A stretch of DNA of 32,992 nt from a virus: positions 1-32,992 of the IMG/VR virus record IMGVR_UViG_3300047483_000168; one strand, written 5' to 3'. Both the position numbers and the translations under genes were made by a program. The notes below the pieces were generated by a model that worked only from the letters and a program-made list of their open reading frames with translations, made no database searches and was not told the origin of the DNA. Positions 31,172 through 32,992 of this stretch are shown piece after piece; positions within the stretch are counted from its first letter, which is position 1, and each line of letters starts with the position of its first letter.

Positions 31172-31290
31172 TGTTCGTTTGGTTTATCATCTTCATCCAT
31201 TAATATCTTATGAACGAGAATAAATGGCGAGAATAATATTAATATCGTAACAACTATTACAGATACTAAGAAGTCTTTTAAGAAGCCCAT
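31168..31290 (-). CDS. 40-aa single-pass membrane protein
   Basis: The frame starts at ATG 31290, overlapping the stop of the preceding gene by 1 nt (TGATG), and its TGA overlaps the next ATG by 4 nt. Residues about 5-25 (KDFLVSVIVVTILILFSPFI) form a membrane segment, followed by LVHKILMDEDDKPNEQ, a short acidic tail. The exact fit between two genes supports translation. No family recognised; possible roles include superinfection exclusion or inhibition of a host membrane function. Confidence 0.65.
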   Translation of the reverse strand: MGFLKDFLVSVIVVTILILFSPFILVHKILMDEDDKPNEQ

Positions 31291-31505
31291 CAGTCAATTA
31301 ATTTAGAGATAAAACTTCTTTCTAATGTATCTTCCCAATTCTTTACTGCACGATCATTAGCAGCATCCAGTTCAGATTTAGTAAATAATAGCTTAAATGG
31401 CCCTCTATTACCTTTGACAATTACATGGTAGTATTCTGTATTAGCACCATTTTTACGTTGTTGGTTCTCAACCTTAACGAGTTCTCCGATTCTTACTGTT
31501 TTCAT
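31290..31505 (-). CDS. Hypothetical protein, 71 aa
   Basis: It begins MKTVRIGELVKVENQQRKNG, with a beta-strand pair TEYYHVIVKGNRGPFKLLFT and a helical KSELDAANDRAVKNWEDTLE part. The layout resembles small phage proteins of unknown role in Bacteroidota phages. It is preceded by AACACAAACAAA. The 212-bp gap upstream of it holds palindromes described separately. Confidence 0.75.
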   Translation of the reverse strand: MKTVRIGELVKVENQQRKNGANTEYYHVIVKGNRGPFKLLFTKSELDAANDRAVKNWEDTLERSFISKLID

Positions 31506-31580
31506 TTTGTTTGTGTTTAATTGTTATTTGTTAAATCTTAATATCCCTAATTGGTATAAATTAGTGCCATACAATACACA

Positions 31581-31691
31581 TTTAAATGCAATACTAGGCT
31601 AGTATTTTAAAAGGTAATATTAAAGTGTAATATACTGCACAAAGTGAGGGTAATTTCATTAATTATTTGTTATAAAATGAGGGATGTGCAG
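31581..31691. repeat. Cluster of palindromes and short direct repeats in a 212-bp gap
   Basis: In the gap between 31505 and 31718 there is a 17-bp palindrome (AATACTAG-G-CTAGTATT, 31590-31606) flanked by TTTAAA on both sides (31581-31586 and 31606-31611). Two GTAATAT copies (31614-31620, 31627-31633) follow. Then CTGCAC (31635-31640) and GTGCAG (31686-31691) bracket two near-identical AAA(A/G)TGAGGG decamers (31641-31650, 31674-31683). No promoter match was found. It may be an operator cluster or a replication origin. Confidence 0.6.
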
Positions 31692-31717
31692 TTCTTATGG
31701 TTTGTACACCCCTACTG

Positions 31718-32071
31718 TTAAATCACATAATCACATACCCAAATACTAAATTCTACTCTTGGGTTTTCTTTATCAAGTTTCTTAAATATTTGTATTTCAG
31801 CTACTTTATTATCATTATCAAATGCTTTTACCTTCTGCATCATATCCAGTAATACCTTCAATGAGTTGTCAATATCTGATTTTCTGTTAGGATAATAAAC
31901 CGTAGCTTCAATTCTTAAATTACCTTCAATGTTTCTATCCTTGTAAACTTTGCATTGATTCATGAATGATTCTTCATACTCTTTAAGTGCTTTAGTCTTA
32001 TACATGAACTTACCTGAAAATCGGTAGCAGTTAGATTTACTTGGCACTAAACCGTAGATAGTTTCAATCAT
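31718..32071 (-). CDS. rusA: RusA-family Holliday junction resolvase
   Basis: The product is 117 aa, the RusA size. It would cut four-way junctions formed in phage recombination and replication. The active site is visible: Asp66 and Asp68 in RKSDIDNSLKVLLDMM, Lys72, and Asp87 in AFDNDNKV. The spacing of these residues (+2, +6, +21) equals that of Asp70, Asp72, Lys76 and Asp91 in E. coli RusA. N-terminal GLVPSKSNCYRF and the C-terminal NPRVEFSIW strand are also typical. It overlaps the upstream gene by 4 nt. Confidence 0.92.
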   Translation of the reverse strand: MIETIYGLVPSKSNCYRFSGKFMYKTKALKEYEESFMNQCKVYKDRNIEGNLRIEATVYYPNRKSDIDNSLKVLLDMMQKVKAFDNDNKVAEIQIFKKLDKENPRVEFSIWVCDYVI

Positions 32072-32295
32072 AGCTTTTGATTTTCTATTTCCTGTTTAAC
32101 TTCTTGCCAGTATTCCATATATTGAACTTTAATTAATTCGCTTGTTTGAAAATTATAAAATCTAGAAGATGTAATTTCTAATATTTCATTTACTGCAAAT
32201 AAAGCACATTCTATGGCAAATCCGTGTTCATCTGCTGAATCTGTCCATTTTTCAAATTCACTAACAAATTGCTTTGCTTTTTCTTTTGGTGTCAT
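32068..32295 (-). CDS. Small paralogous protein B, MTPKEKA family, 75 aa
   Basis: It begins MTPKEKAKQFVSEFEKW and shares the layout MTPKEKA - CALFAVNEI - YW-EVKQE with the neighbour at 32292-32510. This short helical family is widespread in Bacteroidota phages and has no known function. The two genes overlap by 4 nt and probably arose by tandem duplication. It leads into rusA with another 4-nt overlap. Confidence 0.8.
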   Translation of the reverse strand: MTPKEKAKQFVSEFEKWTDSADEHGFAIECALFAVNEILEITSSRFYNFQTSELIKVQYMEYWQEVKQEIENQKL

Positions 32296-32510
32296 AGTTT
32301 TTCTAGTTCTTGTTTAACTTCAAATAAATAACTATTCATTCGTACATAATATTTATTTGCTTTATCTCCTAACATTGCAAGATAAATGTCACCATTCTGA
32401 ACTATCATCTCATCAACTGCAATTAATGCACATTGCTTACAATTAAAATCACCAAAAGTATAATCAATATACGTTCTGTATAAATCTTGTGCTTTTTCTT
32501 TAGGTGTCAT
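32292..32510 (-). CDS. Small paralogous protein A, MTPKEKA family, 72 aa
   Basis: It begins MTPKEKAQDLYRTYIDYTFG and has CKQCALIAVDEMIV (Cys at 24 and 27) and ends YLFEVKQELEKL. The paralogue downstream shares the start, the CAL-AV-E core and the EVKQE end. Copy A has a CxxC pair; copy B keeps only the second Cys. No function is known. Its ATG overlaps the stop of the 35-aa membrane protein gene. Confidence 0.8.
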   Translation of the reverse strand: MTPKEKAQDLYRTYIDYTFGDFNCKQCALIAVDEMIVQNGDIYLAMLGDKANKYYVRMNSYLFEVKQELEKL

Positions 32511-32614
32511 ATATCAGATAATTTAAGTACATAGTGTGCATACAAGAAAGCCAATACTGCTATAATCCAGTAACAAATAGCTACATATCTAGAATAATCA
32601 TTGGGATTTCTCAT
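32507..32614 (-). CDS. 35-aa single-pass membrane protein
   Basis: The frame from ATG 32614 reads MRNPNDYSRYVAICYWIIAV then LAFLYAHYVLKLSDI. About 20 residues form a membrane segment. Its TGA overlaps the next ATG by 4 nt (ATGA), and a terminator lies upstream, so this may be the first gene of the next transcript segment. Its own promoter is unclear. No family recognised. Confidence 0.55.
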   Translation of the reverse strand: MRNPNDYSRYVAICYWIIAVLAFLYAHYVLKLSDI

Positions 32615-32670
32615 AAGCCAAAATATTATTTTCCAAAATTGGAGTGATTTTTAAAATGACAAAAAATAAT

Positions 32671-32703
32671 TTTAGAAAAACCCACATTAAAAATATGGGC
32701 TTT
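32671..32703 (-). terminator. Terminator after the first early gene
   Basis: On the minus strand AAAGCCCATA (32703-32694) pairs with TGTGGGTTTT (32686-32677) over 10 bp including two G-U pairs, with a 7-nt loop, and runs into TTTTT. It lies 28 nt after the stop of the ribbon-helix-helix-like gene, so it would cut or limit read-through to the rest of the early unit. Confidence 0.75.
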
Positions 32704-32731
32704 TACCATAAATCATCTTTAACCTATCATT

Positions 32732-32920
32732 TTACTTACTTTCATCATCTAAAAGGTAAACGCGACAAAAATCCTTAAAAAGACCTTGCCAGTATTTCCC
32801 GAATCTTGCCTCAACTTCTAACTTAGTTTTTGTTGGTATTCTTACTGATATAACTGAAGTAGGCTCTAACTTAGGTCTACCTGCTTTTTTCTTGTTAGTT
32901 TCTGTCTTATCGTGTGCCAT
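32732..32920 (-). CDS. Small ribbon-helix-helix-like DNA-binding protein
   Basis: The product is 62 aa. After a basic start with AGRPKLEP, the stretch TSVISVRIPTKTKLEVEARF gives a strand and first helix, then GKYWQGLFKDFCRVYLL a second helix, the pattern of Arc/CopG dimers whose paired strands read DNA. It is the first gene behind a strong early promoter and is followed by a terminator, so it is expressed as a separate short mRNA. An autoregulator acting on the inverted repeat in its own promoter is a reasonable guess. The DNA target is unknown. Confidence 0.6.
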   Translation of the reverse strand: MAHDKTETNKKKAGRPKLEPTSVISVRIPTKTKLEVEARFGKYWQGLFKDFCRVYLLDDESK

Positions 32921-32944
32921 AATTTCTTTGGGTTTTTATTTCTA

Positions 32945-32977
32945 CAAATGTAAACAATTAATATTAATAATTGCAAA
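32945..32977 (-). promoter_or_regulatory. Leading early promoter with an inverted repeat in the spacer
   Basis: On the minus strand TTTG (32977-32974), 21 bp, then TACATTTG (32952-32945) form a near-consensus Bacteroidota promoter. The spacer holds CAATTA-N7-TAATTG (32955-32973), a likely repressor site. Transcription would start near 32938, 18 nt before the first early gene. Confidence 0.75.
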
Positions 32978-32992
32978 CAAATATTATAAATA

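Noticed and set aside
32615-32670. Promoter for the 35-aa membrane protein gene
   Set aside because: TTTTG-rich sequence with CCAATTTTGG and AATATTTTGG is present, but no TAnnTTTG with a correctly spaced upstream TTTG was found, so no promoter was called.
1-32992. tRNA genes, CRISPR arrays, insertion sequences, integrase and CI-like repressor
   Set aside because: No cloverleaf-like segment, regularly spaced repeat array, transposase, recombinase or repressor pattern was seen on either strand.

Overview
The window reads as a complete or nearly complete genome of a tailed siphovirus (long, non-contractile tail) that infects a member of the Bacteroidota. Evidence for the host group: low GC; promoter-like sites of the Bacteroidota form TTG/TTTG - 18 to 21 bp - TAnnTTTG; A-rich leaders (AAACAAACA type) in place of Shine-Dalgarno sites; and protein modules common in that phylum (DUF5977, DUF11-type beta domains, fibres with VGIGT-SP repeats). 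No integrase, excisionase, CI-type repressor, tRNA or CRISPR was seen, so a virulent lifestyle is more likely, though the window ends are not proven to be genome ends.

Layout, plus strand (265-24063), the late half: packaging (DUF5681 small terminase-like protein, large terminase), portal, a 46-aa membrane protein, MuF-type minor head protein, HK97 prohead protease carrying a large inserted domain, major capsid protein, four connector/neck proteins, tail tube protein, tail assembly chaperones joined by a -1 frameshift signal, tape measure, a large tail-tip protein, a lectin-like protein, an S74-chaperone tail fibre and a DUF11/DUF5977 adhesin-like protein. Two hypothetical genes follow. The lysis cassette comes next: membrane/coiled-coil protein (holin candidate), GIY-YIG homing endonuclease, M15 peptidase endolysin and a one-gene spanin. 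A calcineurin-like phosphoesterase ends this strand.

The two halves converge at 24064-24213, where each strand has its own intrinsic terminator.

Layout, minus strand (32920 down to 24214), the early half: a ribbon-helix-helix-like protein behind a clear promoter, small coupled genes, RusA resolvase, a MazG-like protein, a C5-type DNA methyltransferase broken by a one-base frameshift, a second early promoter, a candidate ssDNA-binding protein, a RecE/lambda-exonuclease-like PD-(D/E)XK nuclease, many small hypothetical genes, a helicase-loader-like protein and a DnaB-family helicase. Exonuclease, ssDNA-binding protein and RusA suggest a phage recombination module serving replication and concatemer resolution.

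If the molecule is circular or circularly permuted, positions 32921-32992 and 1-264 join into one divergent control region of about 336 bp. It would hold the early promoter on one side and three related inverted repeats upstream of the packaging genes on the other. No gene-free stretch exceeds 300 bases; the longest, 1-264, is described below.
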